Positions 12,901-24,153 of a DNA stretch of 64,000 nucleotides are shown piece after piece. Both the position numbers and the translations under genes were made by a program. This stretch comes from Tetraselmis striata. Its lineage: Eukaryota; Chlorophyta; Chlorodendrophyceae; Chlorodendrales; Chlorodendraceae. The stretch covers positions 160,150 through 224,149 of the forward strand of contig VCJN01001372.1 of NCBI GenBank assembly GCA_006384855.1, given 5' to 3'. Under the pieces are notes generated by a model, which searched no databases, had not been told where the DNA came from, and saw only the letters and a list, made by a program, of their open reading frames with translations. Every line of letters starts with the position of its first letter. Position 1 is the stretch's first letter.

Positions 12901-14334
12901 GCAATTGCATGAATTATGCGCGCTGGGTCTATCGACTCCATGCGATCCGGTCAAAATTGCTCCCATAAAAAAAATGCAAAGACTCTTGTGGAGGACTGTA
13001 ACACCACATTGACATCATGTTACAGTGCAGATATCCTTTCACGGGGGGGCCGTGCACAATGGTTGGTCACGTGTTATCACAACATGGCAAAGTATGACCT
13101 CAGCTGCTTCATCAGCTCCTGCGAGTCTGCGTGCTCGGGGTAAGATTCCAAGGCCTGCGGGCGGGGCACATGGTCCGATGTCAAACCGATCCTCCGCCAG
13201 CAGTTAGGGGCGCTACAATTGGGATCCATGCACCCAAGGCCATGGCACATTCAGGCCAAACCATTCTGCTCAACCAACCGCTGAAACAATCGATGCCGAC
13301 GCAAACTCACCGAGGGACGTAGTCCCTCGCATACAGTCAAACATTCCGGTCTTCAAGCCACCGTGACCAGCGTACAATTAAATTCGCCCGATGTACAGCG
13401 CTTAGCTACAACAGAAAACCACACCACACCGCACCAAAAGCAGTGAAAAATGCGGGGCCAAACAACATCAAACGCTGCCGTACATGGTGCCAAGGTACTG
13501 ATATCAATGCTGAGCAGCGGTTATAAGTTTTTACTACACGATACTTGCGCCGGGGCCAGTTTCTACTATAATCCTTGAACCAATAAGTAGGCGGGCGGTG
13601 TGCATTAATCTATAATGTGAAACTATTTACCCCTCATACAAGGTTCCCAATGGGCACAAGTATAGTCGCTATATGCCTAGCCTAGTCGATATATATTGTC
13701 ATCCATCGATCCCAAAATATTATGAGTGCTGATGCAGTATATACGATACGATGCCAGGCAAGTACTGCTACGAGTGTCGTATCTTGGGATACGGCTGTAT
13801 ATAGCACAGTAGCAGCATCAGATCTGAAACGCCAAAACGTGACGACATTTGAGGGCAACCCTCCACTTCAGCCGTCCCTGCTCAGCAGTATGTTATATAC
13901 ATATGTATGTATAAATATGCTGTATATTGCATGACACGGAGCTACTAACACGGGACTGCACGTATTATTTACGTATAGTAGCCTCCGCGCGACGAGCGTT
14001 GACGCTGATGATATTACGAATACTGTGAACTACCGGGTACGACCATGCGACGGCGTTTATATGATGTCCTGTGACAGGCAGCGACAGCTCCACTTTGAAG
14101 TTGATGAAATACAGACCCCATGTTCCGTGCTTGTAGGTCGTCACACTTGGCCCTGATGATACAGGTATGTATTGTATAAAGTACTGACATGGTTTGGTTT
14201 GGTCTGATGTTGGGACAGGCGCGGTCGCTTGAAAATGGAACATAATCTCCACACACATCATCACGGATTGTATCAACGGATTCCCTCTACTCGGGGGGGG
14301 GGGGGGGGGGGGGATCGGCCGGCGAGGAGCCCAC
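9938..14334. other. 4.4 kb without a recognisable gene
   Basis: Short ORFs at 11650-12039 and 12063-12281 are rich in Arg, Pro and acidic residues and could be Gag-like debris, but nothing matches the rest of the window. The part from 12.4 to 14.0 kb is AT-richer and has no plausible coding frame. The last exon of BBS8 was expected here and was not found. Confidence 0.5.
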
Positions 14335-17300
14335 CTTGGCGGTGAACGCGTGGCTCTCCTCGAATGCGCCCGATTTGAGGGCGAGCAGGCCCGCGTTGAA
14401 CTGCGCCTCGTACATGTTGTCCTGCAGGTTGATGGCCCCCTGGAAGTTGGACTGCGCCATGTCGCCGTTGCCCTTCCGCTGCTCCAGCACGCCCAGGTTG
14501 TTGAAGGCCTCGGCGTGGTTCGCGTCCACGGACACCGCCACCTTGAAGGACTGCAGCCGGCAGCGCGCGGGGAGGTCAGCTGTATGCAAGCCGGGGCACA
14601 GCAGTCGCCCGCGGTGAGGGGACGGTCTAGAGTATGGTTGGGTAATACAATTGGCCACATAATAATTGGGTTCGCGTATCCCAGAGCTAATCGGCAGGTC
14701 TGCAGCATAATGCCGGGGATTCTGTGCTGCTTTCGTGGTGAACTATAATAAACTCGCAAATGTAAACATTGTCCCCCCTTCTTTGCGAGGGGGGTGAAAA
14801 CGAGAACTGTGAAGCGGACCCAAAGCGCGGACATGGTGCGTGGCAGGGAGTGCCTCGCTGGCTGACAGAGCGTTGTGCTCACCTGGTAGGCCAGCCCAAG
14901 GTCTCCGATCCCGATCGCAATCTGCGGCGCGTCACGCGCGGTCAGTCTGCGTCGCCCCGCCCGTTCATGTGACGGCTGAAGGTGAAGCTGGGGTGGGCCC
15001 AGGGTGGAGGTGTTGAGGGGGTGGGTTTATGTCACTGGACATAAGCTTCGGCCGAGATCAAAGATAATCTTTACGATAGTACGATAAAGCGGCAAAGCTG
15101 AAACGTATATTACAGGTCATGTATGGGTTGAAACATTATAGATCAAGTACATAGTCAACCCCGTATGGTCAGCGACTACACAGCATGAAAATCAGAGATG
15201 ATCCGTGGCTCCCCCGGGGGTTAGGGGGGCGGGCGCACCTGCCCGATGTTGTACCACACGTCCGCCATGTTGGCGTCATCCGCCAGCGACAGCGCGCGCT
15301 CAAAGCAGTGCAGCGCCATGTCGTACTGGCTGGCGTAGAAGCAGCACAGGCCGAGGTTGTTCCACAGCTCCGTGTTGTTCACGCCGATCTGCAGCAGCCG
15401 CCTGTGGTCCCGCACAGCAAGGTGAGCGCGGGCAGCCGCAGTCCGGCACACACGCAATGGGCTGCCGTGACCTGTTCCGGCCACGACGCGGATGGGCGCT
15501 TGGCAGGGTTATGCGAATGTTCATTTGACTTCATTTCAGTTAACCACGCCGACTTATGGATAGTCCCGCTTGACAACGCCGCCGTAGTGAAGTTTCATTT
15601 GACACAATAAATGACCCTAACCGCACTTAGGTAGCACACTAAACGCGGACTTCAAACAATGAACGTTATCTCGGTCATAGCATTGTATGTGGTAGCTTAC
15701 GTTGCGGTTCTATGCAAAGCTTAAGCTAAATTGGCATGATTATAAGTCGCATCCTCGCTGAGAAACCTCGCTAAACTTCTGTGACAGTATATCCCTTATC
15801 CGCTCGGTTGAGCGGTCGTCTCGTGCGCGAGAGGTCCCGGGATGGAACCCTGGTCAATGGATTTCGGCAATATCGTCCCGGCGTGTCCTGGGTTTCCCCG
15901 GTTGATGCATTAGCCCTTCGGGGTTCGAATGAGGCAATGGTCTACGTGCTATGCCATACCTACGACTGCAGTTGGCGCAAGAGGCCAAGTGCTGGGGCGG
16001 CTTCGGCCGACGTCCCGGGGCGAACCTTTACTTTAGTACACTTTTGCAACCTCCAAAATTTTCGTGAATTCTGAGGGTCGCCCGGCTTATAGTTAATCAA
16101 GTCCGCTTCATTATGTTGAACGACGTGCTTTAATAGTACATACAGTTTACGCACAACCCCGATCGTGGCGCCTGCAGCGGCCGCCGCCTGCGGGCATGTT
16201 GAGTAACAGTTCGCATTAATGTCGAGATCTTTTTTAATTGCGTTTTCTCACCCAGGCCAGAGGCCCGCCGCACCTGTAAAAGCGCAGCGCGATCTCCGGC
16301 TGGTCGGTGTAGAAGTGGTACGACGCGAGGCACGCGATGGCCTCCACGTTGGACGCCTCGTAGAACAGCACCTTCTTGTACAGCTGCACGCCCTGCTCCA
16401 TGTCGTTGAGCGCGTCGTGGATGCGCGCGGCGCCCAGCACGAGCGACACGTCGCCGCGGTGCTCCTCCGACGCCTTGAGGTACGCCTCCAGGGCGGTGTT
16501 GGGTTGGTCCAGGCGGATGTATACCTGCGGGCGCCGCATGGGCAGAGGGACGCGCTTCAGCCCCATAACGACACAGCAGGCTGTGTGGAGGCGTATCGAA
16601 TGTCCCCTCTTTGCCTAACCCCCTCGTCCCGGGACGGCAAAAAGATTTCAATGAGGCCTTTCTATATAAATAAGTAACATATATATGAATATGTAGGACA
16701 GGGCTAAAGTTATGCAGGCTAGGCTGTATATATAGGGCAAATCATGGCTGTATAGGATAGTATAAGTAAAGTAATATTATATATTCATACAAATATGCAC
16801 ACATCCTCTTCAGCGTGGCATTGCAGGACGCCAATGGGAGCCCCTAATAGCAAAAGACGAGTCTTCATTTTGCGTGGGGACAACAGAGAGCTTGTGAGGG
16901 ATTATCGTGTGTACCTGTCCTGCAGGATGCCAATGAGACCCCCCTGAAAGTAAAAGGAGAGTCTTCATTCGCGTGGGAACAACAGAGAGCTTGTGAGGGA
17001 TTATCTTGTGTCCGTGAGGCGCTCGTTGGCATGGCAGGGCACGGCGCCAACCCGCCCTTTTGAGTGGACTATTCAAAATGTGTCTGTAGGAGTCTACGCT
17101 AACCTCACTGCTGATTATATGCCGATTTGCTTGTTGGAGGGTAGCACCTAAACAAGCGCCGCGCGCGGTGGCGCACCGCGAACATGCGACGTGTCGGGGG
17201 ACGCCTTGCTGCAGGTTCTCAACTTCGTCAAATGTTCAATGCAAACCCGTGTATTTGCGGGTGGGCGAACAGCGGGCATTTTTCCACAGGATATCTCTTG

Positions 17301-19856
17301 CAGGTGCGGCGGCACCCGGACCGCAGAAATTATGCCCGCGATCCCGCCGCGGACTTCGACTAGTTAGGGGTTGGCGTTGATAACCGTTAATGACCGGCTA
17401 CAAACCAAGTGCGGGTATCTTAAAAACTGGCGACGGGAACTGTAGGCGACTAAATAAACTCGCCACAAACGGTGGGTATTTCGGTTTGGAGCTCATAGCT
17501 GACCACGTTTTACCAATAGTCACCGGCTGCCGGGGTTTGTCGCCCAAGTCGCAACATCTCGGGCAATATGGGGGTCGTTACTAACCCGTTATTCATCCCC
17601 GGCTAATCAAATTGGCGACTTTGGGATAGTATCCAGTTGCAGGGGTGGACTGTATGGCCAATGATGAAACAATTCCACGCGCCATGATTCACCAGGAATG
17701 GCCTGCATCCCTGCGGTGCGAGCCGAGCGCCGTAATCATGCCAGGGGCTGTGTGCGCTCCCACCGACAAACAGTGGCGGGTGAGACACCGGCGGAGGCCG
17801 TCGACGCAGGCGGTCGGGGTCAGCGGGCCGGTGCGCACCTTGCAGAGCTCCAGCACGGTGGTTACGTTGTTCTGGTCGCGGATGGAGCTCTGGAACTGCC
17901 GCTCCGCTTCCCGGAACAGGCCCTGCGTGTCAGCGGAAAAGGAAAGGGCACGGGGAGGTGGGGAGGGGGGGGGGGGGGGTCAGGTAAGACCCATTGGCGG
18001 CGGTGGTGGAGACACCATTTGGACAAGATTGCCCCGGCAGGAATGGGGAGTATGGAGAGGGGGGTGAAGGGAGGGGAGGGCACCAGCTGGTAGTAGCACT
18101 TCCCCAAGCGGGCCTTCCACCACCAGTCCTGGAAGTCATTCTGCGACATCGGGGGGTTGTTAGCGCCGTATCTGCCTTCCCTGCCCTAACATCCAAGCGG
18201 CAGGGGCTTCATATATACACATACACGTACCGTACAAACACAAACAATCTGCGGATAAATGACGGTTTGAACCCCCCCCCCCCCCCTCAAAAGAGGAAAA
18301 ACTATCAAAACGAAGATTAAATTAGAAAATATCACGAAAGTATTACGAATATTCCGACGCAAAGGTGCAAAACAATTCGTATTTTTAGCCCCCTCGGACC
18401 GTGTTTGATTGTACGGTACATGTACACATACATGTGGGGGAAATGTAACTATATCTACTGTTACTATAGGCTTCAAATTGGGCTTGCACGCGGCCTATAA
18501 TAACATTTGCTATATTTCCGCTATAGTTTCGTCTACATTTGACCTCTGGTAGGCAGGGCGAGTTCTTAGTCGCATTGTTATTGTTAAACCCCCCCCCCCC
18601 CCCCCCCCCCCCATCCCCCACCCACACACACATGTACACGTACATATACGGGTGCCAACGCCTGCCGGAGGTCAATTGTAGACGAAACCACAGCGGAAGT
18701 ACAGTGAATGTTCTTATAGGTTGCATGCAAGCCCGATTTCAGACTTGTACCAAGGCTTGTTATAGGTGCGTCGGCACCCGCAGACCTAGATCCAGATGTC
18801 GTCACACACACACACACACACACACTTCATGAACATATTGAGAACGAAAGGGATGGTGCTAGTAGTGGTGGAGGGGAGGCGGGGGTGGGGGGGGCACCTT
18901 TGCCGTCGCATACGCGCACAGCTCGAGCGCCTTCTTCGGGTTGTGGTCGTGGTACAGGATGTAGTCGCACAGCACGCGCGCCAGCATGGGGCGCTTGGCG
19001 TACTTGGCGAGGTCCAGGCGGTCGACGTTGATGAAGGGGCCGCTTGCCTCGCTCAGCATGCTGGCCGTGCCCAGCCGCACAAACCTGCGGGCGCCATCAA
19101 GAGGAAGAGGAGGGGGGGGGGGAGGGGGGGGGGGGGGGGGGGGGTCAGCCGTTGCTTCCGCCTGCCTTGCGTGCTGGTGGGGCAGTCAGGGCGGGCTCAG
19201 GGCGGCATCGGGGGGCGCGCCTGCCGGAGGAGGTGACGGGGCGCGAGGTGCCAGGCCGCCCGCCCTGGAAGGCCGTCTCCACGCGCCCCGTGTTGAGCCG
19301 CCCCTGGCTGGCGCTGCGGCTGCTGGTGCCCTGGCAGCGGGGGGTGTGGCGGGGGGTCAGGGGTCAGGGGCCTGTCGGGATATGATCGGATTGCGCGGGA
19401 GCGAGCTTGGAAGGCCGAGTGCAGGTAGGTTCAGGCAGATTTTCTGGTGGCCGTAGCTGAGGATGCCCCTGGCCAGCGCGGTTGATAGGGGGGGGGGGGG
19501 GGGTGCTCACCGGGCGCTGGAAGCCTGTGAGCGGCCGCCCGGAGCTGCTCATCGGGCGCACCGCCTGGCTCGGCCCCTGCGGCAACAGCGCCACCTCAGC
19601 ATGGGCAGGTGGGAAGCCCCTTGCGCCGGGTGCCGCCACATATCCGGCAGCAGCCGAGGGCGTTCATGAGAGGATCCACCCCCCTCCCGGCCCCACACAG
19701 CATCCACAAGGTTGCCTGACAGGCCGCGCCACTCTCCGATGGGATGTGTTGTCATAGCCCCGGTGGGTACACTCATTTGCATGGTTCAGACACCTTCATT
19801 TTTGCCCCTCCGTGAGCAAGTCCGCCGGGGCGGGGTGGGGTTAGGGCGATATGGCA

Positions 19857-19890
<34 letters not shown>

Positions 19891-20326
19891 CGCACCCCCG
19901 CGCTGCTGAGCGGCCGCGCGAGCGAGGTGCCGGGGCGCGCCACGCTGGCGACCGCGTTGTCGTCCAGCAGCACCTCCGCGATGCCCTCCTCCTCCATCTC
20001 CGTGTCGTCTAGCCAGTTTTTCAGGCTTAGCGCGCGCGCCTTCAGGTACCACGCGCCCTGCCGCCCGCCCACCAGCTCAGCCGCGGCGGGGGGGGGGGGG
20101 GGGGGGGGGGGGGGGTTTGCTGCAGGCGCCCAGGCATGACCAAGATTGAAGATACAGGGGGAAAGGGGGGGGGGTGTCACGGGGGTCCTGCCTGATCATA
20201 TGGGTTCTTGTCCAGCAGCTCCGTGCAGATGTCGATGCACTCGTCGTACTTGCGCCGTCGCAGCCGGCTCTGCGCCAGCCACACCAGGTTCACGCCCTTC
20301 TCGCCCGTCGGCGTGGGTGCCACCAT
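14335..20326 (-). CDS. BBS8: BBS8 / TTC8, BBSome tetratricopeptide-repeat subunit (last exon not found)
   Basis: BBS8 is a TPR subunit of the BBSome, the ciliary membrane-cargo adaptor. Exons in transcript order: 20326-20192, 20075-19896, 19576-19511, 19330-19221, 19084-18898, 18140-18084, 17922-17839, 16524-16274, 15401-15239, 14921-14883, 14550-14335; all phases agree and give 496 residues. Family landmarks include RRRKYDECIDICTELL near the start, the RPGTS and RPVTSSGRFVRLGTASML region, DWWWKARLGKCYY, VEAIACLASYHFYTDQPEIA and ELWNNLGLCCFYASQYDMAL. The usual C terminus, about 40 residues longer, is missing; the model ends at an AAG|GTGGGC donor. The start Met is the one in the first conserved exon; a further upstream exon is possible because AG precedes it closely. 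Introns after exons 1 and 4 need GC donors. Introns hold a SINE, foldback elements and long C tracts on the sense strand. Confidence 0.93.
15797..16038 (+). mobile_element. tRNA-derived SINE, copy 1 (in a BBS8 intron)
   Basis: About 240 bp, matching the reverse complement of 29690-29935 at high identity. The head is tRNA-like: an A-box-like GGTTGAGCGGTCG and a B-box-like GGTCCCGGGATGGAACCC. The body contains TTCGGGGTTCGAATGAGGCA, and the end is a CTTTACTTTA-type tail. It lies in the intron between exons 9 and 8, antisense to BBS8. Confidence 0.8.
16822..17010. repeat. Tandem duplication of a ~90 bp unit
   Basis: Units at 16822-16911 and 16921-17010 share GTCTTCATT, CAACAGAGAGCTTGTGAGGG and most bases between. 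Both are in a BBS8 intron. Confidence 0.8.
17490..17635 (+). repeat. Interspersed repeat shared with a PAM intron
   Basis: The order GCCGGGGTT, CGCCCAAGTCG, ACTACCCG-like and AATTTGGCGACTT recurs at 57236-57345 in the same orientation. No coding potential. Confidence 0.6.
18230..18405 (+). repeat. Dispersed AT-rich repeat with internal C tract, copy 1
   Basis: One of five related copies (also 39418-39600 minus, 53515-53680 plus, 56430-56640 plus, 61498-61645 minus). Shared order: a TTTTTGA-CCCCCC start, a GGAAA/ATTTATC middle, GAATATTCCGA, then a TTGCTGCA or GTGCAAAACAAT segment. Lies in a BBS8 intron. Confidence 0.55.
18471..18744. mobile_element. Foldback (MITE-like) element with ~90 bp arms
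   Basis: The left arm (18471-18560) is repeated in reverse complement at 18650-18744; both contain GGGCTTGCA, CCTATA, TTTCGTCTACA and TTGACCTC. A long C run and a CA-rich part lie between the arms. No ORF. Single arms of the same family lie near 39270, 47230 and 54220. Confidence 0.75.
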
Positions 20327-21426
20327 AGCTGCCTGCGGGAGCGGCGGCGGCGGCTCAGAAACCGGGCAATGCACGTCTCATCTGCGCCCAAAGGAGCAGC
20401 ACTATCCCCTCGCGCAGGCACTTTGCCTGGGGGGCACGTATAATCATATAGACAGACACAGACCCAGGCACACCGATAGACCTCGCACACATACACGAAT
20501 GCACAAGAAGGTAAAAGAAGGCATGCAAACAAGCCAACACGCCCTTGTGCGCGCAGATGCTGGCCACAGGGGCAGTGCCGCCGTAGCTACGTCCCTGCCG
20601 GGCTAACCCACGCCGCGCTGACTCCGCAGCTCGGCGGATCAGACCTCCGCCAAATCTCAGCCACAGTCCCATAGCAGCAGCACATCTCGGCCTCTCCCAG
20701 GGGTCCCAGCCTGTAATTTACTAGCGTCATCCCCCTGGCTATTCGGAGGGTACCTCCCCCTCACGCGAATCGCAGGCCCGGGCTGCCGTAGCTGCACAGC
20801 GACCTCTCGCGTGTGTGCGCGCATGTACCGATTTGTAGCGTATATTTATGTGTATTTCTCTTTGTGTGTCATGGCGCCAGTGCAATGGTGGTGATTTCGG
20901 TCTCCTCCCGCTCTCCGCGCCGCGGCATGTCCCACCTGATCTCGCGCCCGCACCACGGGCGGAACTCCGGTCTGTACTGCCACCGGATAGCTGCGGCAGG
21001 CACGGGGCAAGTGATGGTCCGCAAATGATGGTACAACAGCGTCGGGAGCTTGTCGCCTGTTATCGCCTCGTCAAGCGCAGTAGCGACTAGGTTGTGTGAG
21101 GCCAAGCTGCGCCGCTGCGGAGCTCACACTGGCGCCTGATGCAACTAGTCCCTATACGCAGACTGGCAGAGGTACTTGAGTACGGGTTCTGGTGTTAACT
21201 ACAGTTAGGGTACGAGTCTACAGGGCATGGTACCTTGATACTAGTACTCGAACCCTGTACATGGAGGGGATGATGACACCGCCACGGCAATTTGCTAATA
21301 ATTTATTTATTTATTTACAATATGCTAATCATTTATTGGTCGCTACACTAAGGCAATTCGCTAGATGACCATAAACTGAGCGTCGCCTACCCAGGCAGGG
21401 CTTTCCGTAACTGGATTGCTGCCGAA
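20327..21426. other. Intergenic, no supported gene
   Basis: A 78-residue minus-strand ORF at 20869-21105 has balanced composition, but I recognise no family and see no splice partner. Confidence 0.4.
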
Positions 21427-21480
21427 ACGGCCGTCGTAGAGACGCTGCAATGGTGCCAGTCCTGTCCCGGGGGCGACAAA
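21427..21480 (+). repeat. Fragment of a DIRS RT/RNase H motif
   Basis: CGTCGTAGAGACGCTGCAA, then TGGTGCCAGTCCTGTCCC, recurs at 8996-9056 (inside the RT/RNase H remnant) and inverted at 55088-55165 (a PAM intron). The encoded peptide is VVETLQ...CQSCPGG. Confidence 0.6.
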
Positions 21481-21880
21481 ACAAATGACACTACGGGTTT
21501 CAAAGTTGAGTCTGATTTTGCCAAAAAGGTCGCGCAGGCTGTTTTACACGGTCAAGAGCCGATATTGGCAGGATGGTTTAGCGAAAGCGTGGAGGCAAAA
21601 CGGAGTCAGGGAGGGCGCTGCGTGGAACGCAGCGAAAACTGGAAGATGGCAGGCTCAGCTGTTCTGGCAGCTTTTATGTCTACTCGTGCTGCACCCAAAA
21701 AGGGCGCAACAACAGATGCCTAGTTCCCGTACCACTGAGCAGCACTTGTAGCTAAAAGCGGTTAGGTCAAGGGAGGAAACCCTATAAACTAGTTTAGATC
21801 ATTTCAAAGTTGAGTCTGGTTTTGCCAGTCTTGAGCGAGCGGAGAGAGCGGTGGATTGACGGAGGAGAGGTAGCGCCAAG

Positions 21881-23494
21881 TCATGAAGGAGGCACTGGGA
21901 AGGCCACCGCTGCGGAGTCCTGTTGGACTTGGAAGTGGCGTAGGGGGGCGATGTGTCCAAAGAAGAACCATGCGCCAGGTGAAGGAAGAACGTTGGGGTC
22001 GATGTAGTGTAGAACGACGTCAGACTTACTGGCCCAACCGCCTTGGTAGCGAATGTGGGACAATGGTACCCCGATGGCGTTCGCTGCAGAGGCTGCGCCC
22101 TTGCGAAGACTGTGCGAGGTCCAGGAGGTGCCAGCGGGGTGGGGGGGGGGGGGGGCAGAGTTGACTAGACGGACGGCTGTGGTCAGCCAGTCTGACATTG
22201 TAGCCGCAGTCCAGGATTTGGACTGCTCGTTTGATCTGACAGCCCAGAAGTTTGACACAGCCAACCCAACAGTAACAAGGGGAACTGACTGGACGTGGTC
22301 GAGGAAGTGGTGCTGGAGACGCGCCACTCGGGGGTGCTCTGACATTGGGAGGAGAAGTACGCGTAGGTCGTCGGGTCCCCGTCGACCAGCGCGACCTTTC
22401 TCTCGGTACACTTGCAGGGTGATGTTGTAGGCGTCGACGTGCACGTCTTGCACTCGACAGGACACGCCAGTGAGGCCCCAGGCAAAGAACATGAAGTTGA
22501 CAACCGAGGCCAGGAGGGCTCGGAAGTTGTGGTGGTACTCTGGGTAGGGAGCAGACACAATCAGCTCGGCTTTTGTGACGAAGCGGTAAGCTACATCCGC
22601 ACGCAGAGGGACACGTAAGGGGGCAGCGTCAAGTCAACGCTGGCGCACCATCAGCCCACGCCTTGCTGAAGTCAGGTGTAGGCTGTTCTTAGCGATTGGG
22701 TCGAGGTTGTGCAGCTCGAAGAAGGTGTTGATTGCAGACAAATAAGGCTGCAGCGACTTAGCTGCAATGTGTCCTCGCTCACCGATCCAAGCAACATACC
22801 GAACGACAGTGGCAGTAGTCGCCTCCAGCGGGCTGATGTTCTCGGAGTCGTGGCAGAACTCTGCGAATTGAGACAGCCGGCCGGCGTAGCTCTTGAGTGT
22901 CTGAGCGCTGAGGGAGCTGGAGAGTAAGTCGAGCGTCCGTTGGCCAAGCTCGTCTGAGCCGAACGCGTCCTGCAGCCGGGATCGCAATGAAGCAGCCCAA
23001 GGCGCGACAGCTTCGGGCTCGTCAATCACGTAAGTGCGCCGTTTTACCGACATAGCTCCACCGGTGCGACTAATGTTCGCAAAGTAATCGGCAGCAGCGG
23101 TTAGGTTCCCGGCGGTTGGCCGGTAGCTGCTGGACGGGTTTGCAGTAGCAACGGTACGGGTTTGCGGGGCTAGGTTCAGGTAAGAGGGCCGCCCCGCGCG
23201 CCCTTCGCGCTCGTAGCGCCTGTCACGCGCGTAACGTAACCGCGCGAAACTTGGTCGTTGCGAACCAGTTGTAACACATAGTGTAACAACCGACGGACGC
23301 AGAGATGGTGAAAAGAAAGCGGTTGCTTGAGCCGCCATGTGCAGGTGTGTGGATGGTTGAGCCACACGCGGCTGTAGCTGTAAGAAGCGCCGCACCGAGG
23401 AAGGTCTAAAGGAAGTCTGTAAGGTGGGGGGGGGGGGGGGGGGGGGGGGGGTCAGGTCCTGACACAAGGCGCTCATCCCGCCGTTGAGCTGCAA
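21881..23494 (-). pseudogene. Tyrosine recombinase of a DIRS-like element, one in-frame stop
   Basis: A single frame runs from 23494 to 21881, broken only by a TGA at 22634-22636. The N-terminal half holds a core-binding SAM-like domain (AQTLKSYAGRLSQFAEF, then YVAWIGERG and SAINTFFELH). The C-terminal half has the catalytic region with an H-x-x-R box (HSLRKGAASAAN) and a G-G-W box followed by VVLHYID, where the expected nucleophile Tyr is in HYID. The residues around the stop (RQ-stop-LDAAPLRVPLRADVAYRF) read as normal domain sequence, so the stop looks like a recent change of an Arg codon. The start is uncertain; MSVKRRTYVIDE (from ~23053) is one candidate. No RT lies downstream. Confidence 0.8.
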
Positions 23495-23567
23495 GGGTGC
23501 GTCTTGCGGCGGTCACCGAAAGGTGGCCTCGCAAAGCTTCAGCAGCTCCGACGGAAGGCGCCCCACA

Positions 23568-23807
23568 CCGTCACTCGTGCTCACCTTCGCGGCCACGCCC
23601 GCGTCCCCCGCCTCGTCCTCGCCCATGTCCACAACCTGCAGCTGCAGCCGCCACTCGAGCAGTAGCGGTCGCCTTTGCGCTGCTGGCAACGGTCGCCTCG
23701 AAGACTCGGCGCTCGTAGTCCCTCATGAGGTCCCCCAAAATCGCAGAACCCAGATGCTCCGAAGCAGGCTGAAAGTGTTGGGAGCGGGTCATGGTGCTCA
23801 GATTCAT
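23568..23807 (-). CDS. Small ORF at the 5' end of the left element
   Basis: About 80 residues starting MNLSTMTR, with a C terminus of Gly-Arg repeats (GRGRGGGRGRGR). The first eight residues equal those of the divergent ORF at 24133, because the start codon lies inside the inverted duplication. The Gly-Arg end suggests RNA binding, as in the Gag of the right-hand element. It may be the first exon or a remnant of Gag. Confidence 0.4.
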
Positions 23808-24153
23808 GACTGGTCAATAGAACGAGCGTAAATCAGAGTGCCGGTAAGCACGGCGAGAGAATGAGCAATCATACTGACAGCCGCCGCATTATATGCGGCG
23901 GGCTCGGGCACGGAGAACCGGCATTTTCAAATGCCGGTCTCCGGCTGTACTCCGCAAGGTACGTACAACTACATCCACGGCAATTGAAAACGCTCAGTTA
24001 CCAGCCGTTTTGAAAATGTCGGTTATCCGTGCCGGAGCCCGCCGCATATAATGCGGCGGGTATCAGTATGATTGCTCATTCTCTCGCCGTGGTCACCGGC
24101 ACTCTGATTTACGCCCGTTCTATTGACCAGTCATGAATCTGAGCACCATGACC
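23785..24153. repeat. Large palindrome joining two divergent elements
   Basis: Arms at about 23785-23925 and 24010-24153 are near-perfect reverse complements. They include the start region of both ORFs (ATGAATCTGAGCACCATGAC), TCAGTATGATTGCTCA and the inner hairpins GCCGCATTATATGCGGC and GCATTTTCAAATGC. Confidence 0.9.

Noticed and set aside
13965-14210. Candidate last exon of BBS8 (open frame after a TCAG)
   Set aside because: The encoded residues do not resemble the family C terminus.
15797-15850. tRNA gene at the SINE head
   Set aside because: Duplicated with its non-tRNA body at 29.7 kb and lacking a proper acceptor stem.
21881-23807. Crypton (recombinase-only DNA element)
   Set aside because: The shared termini with a DIRS-like element and similarity to the recombinase beside RT debris favour a deleted DIRS-like element, though Crypton is not fully excluded.
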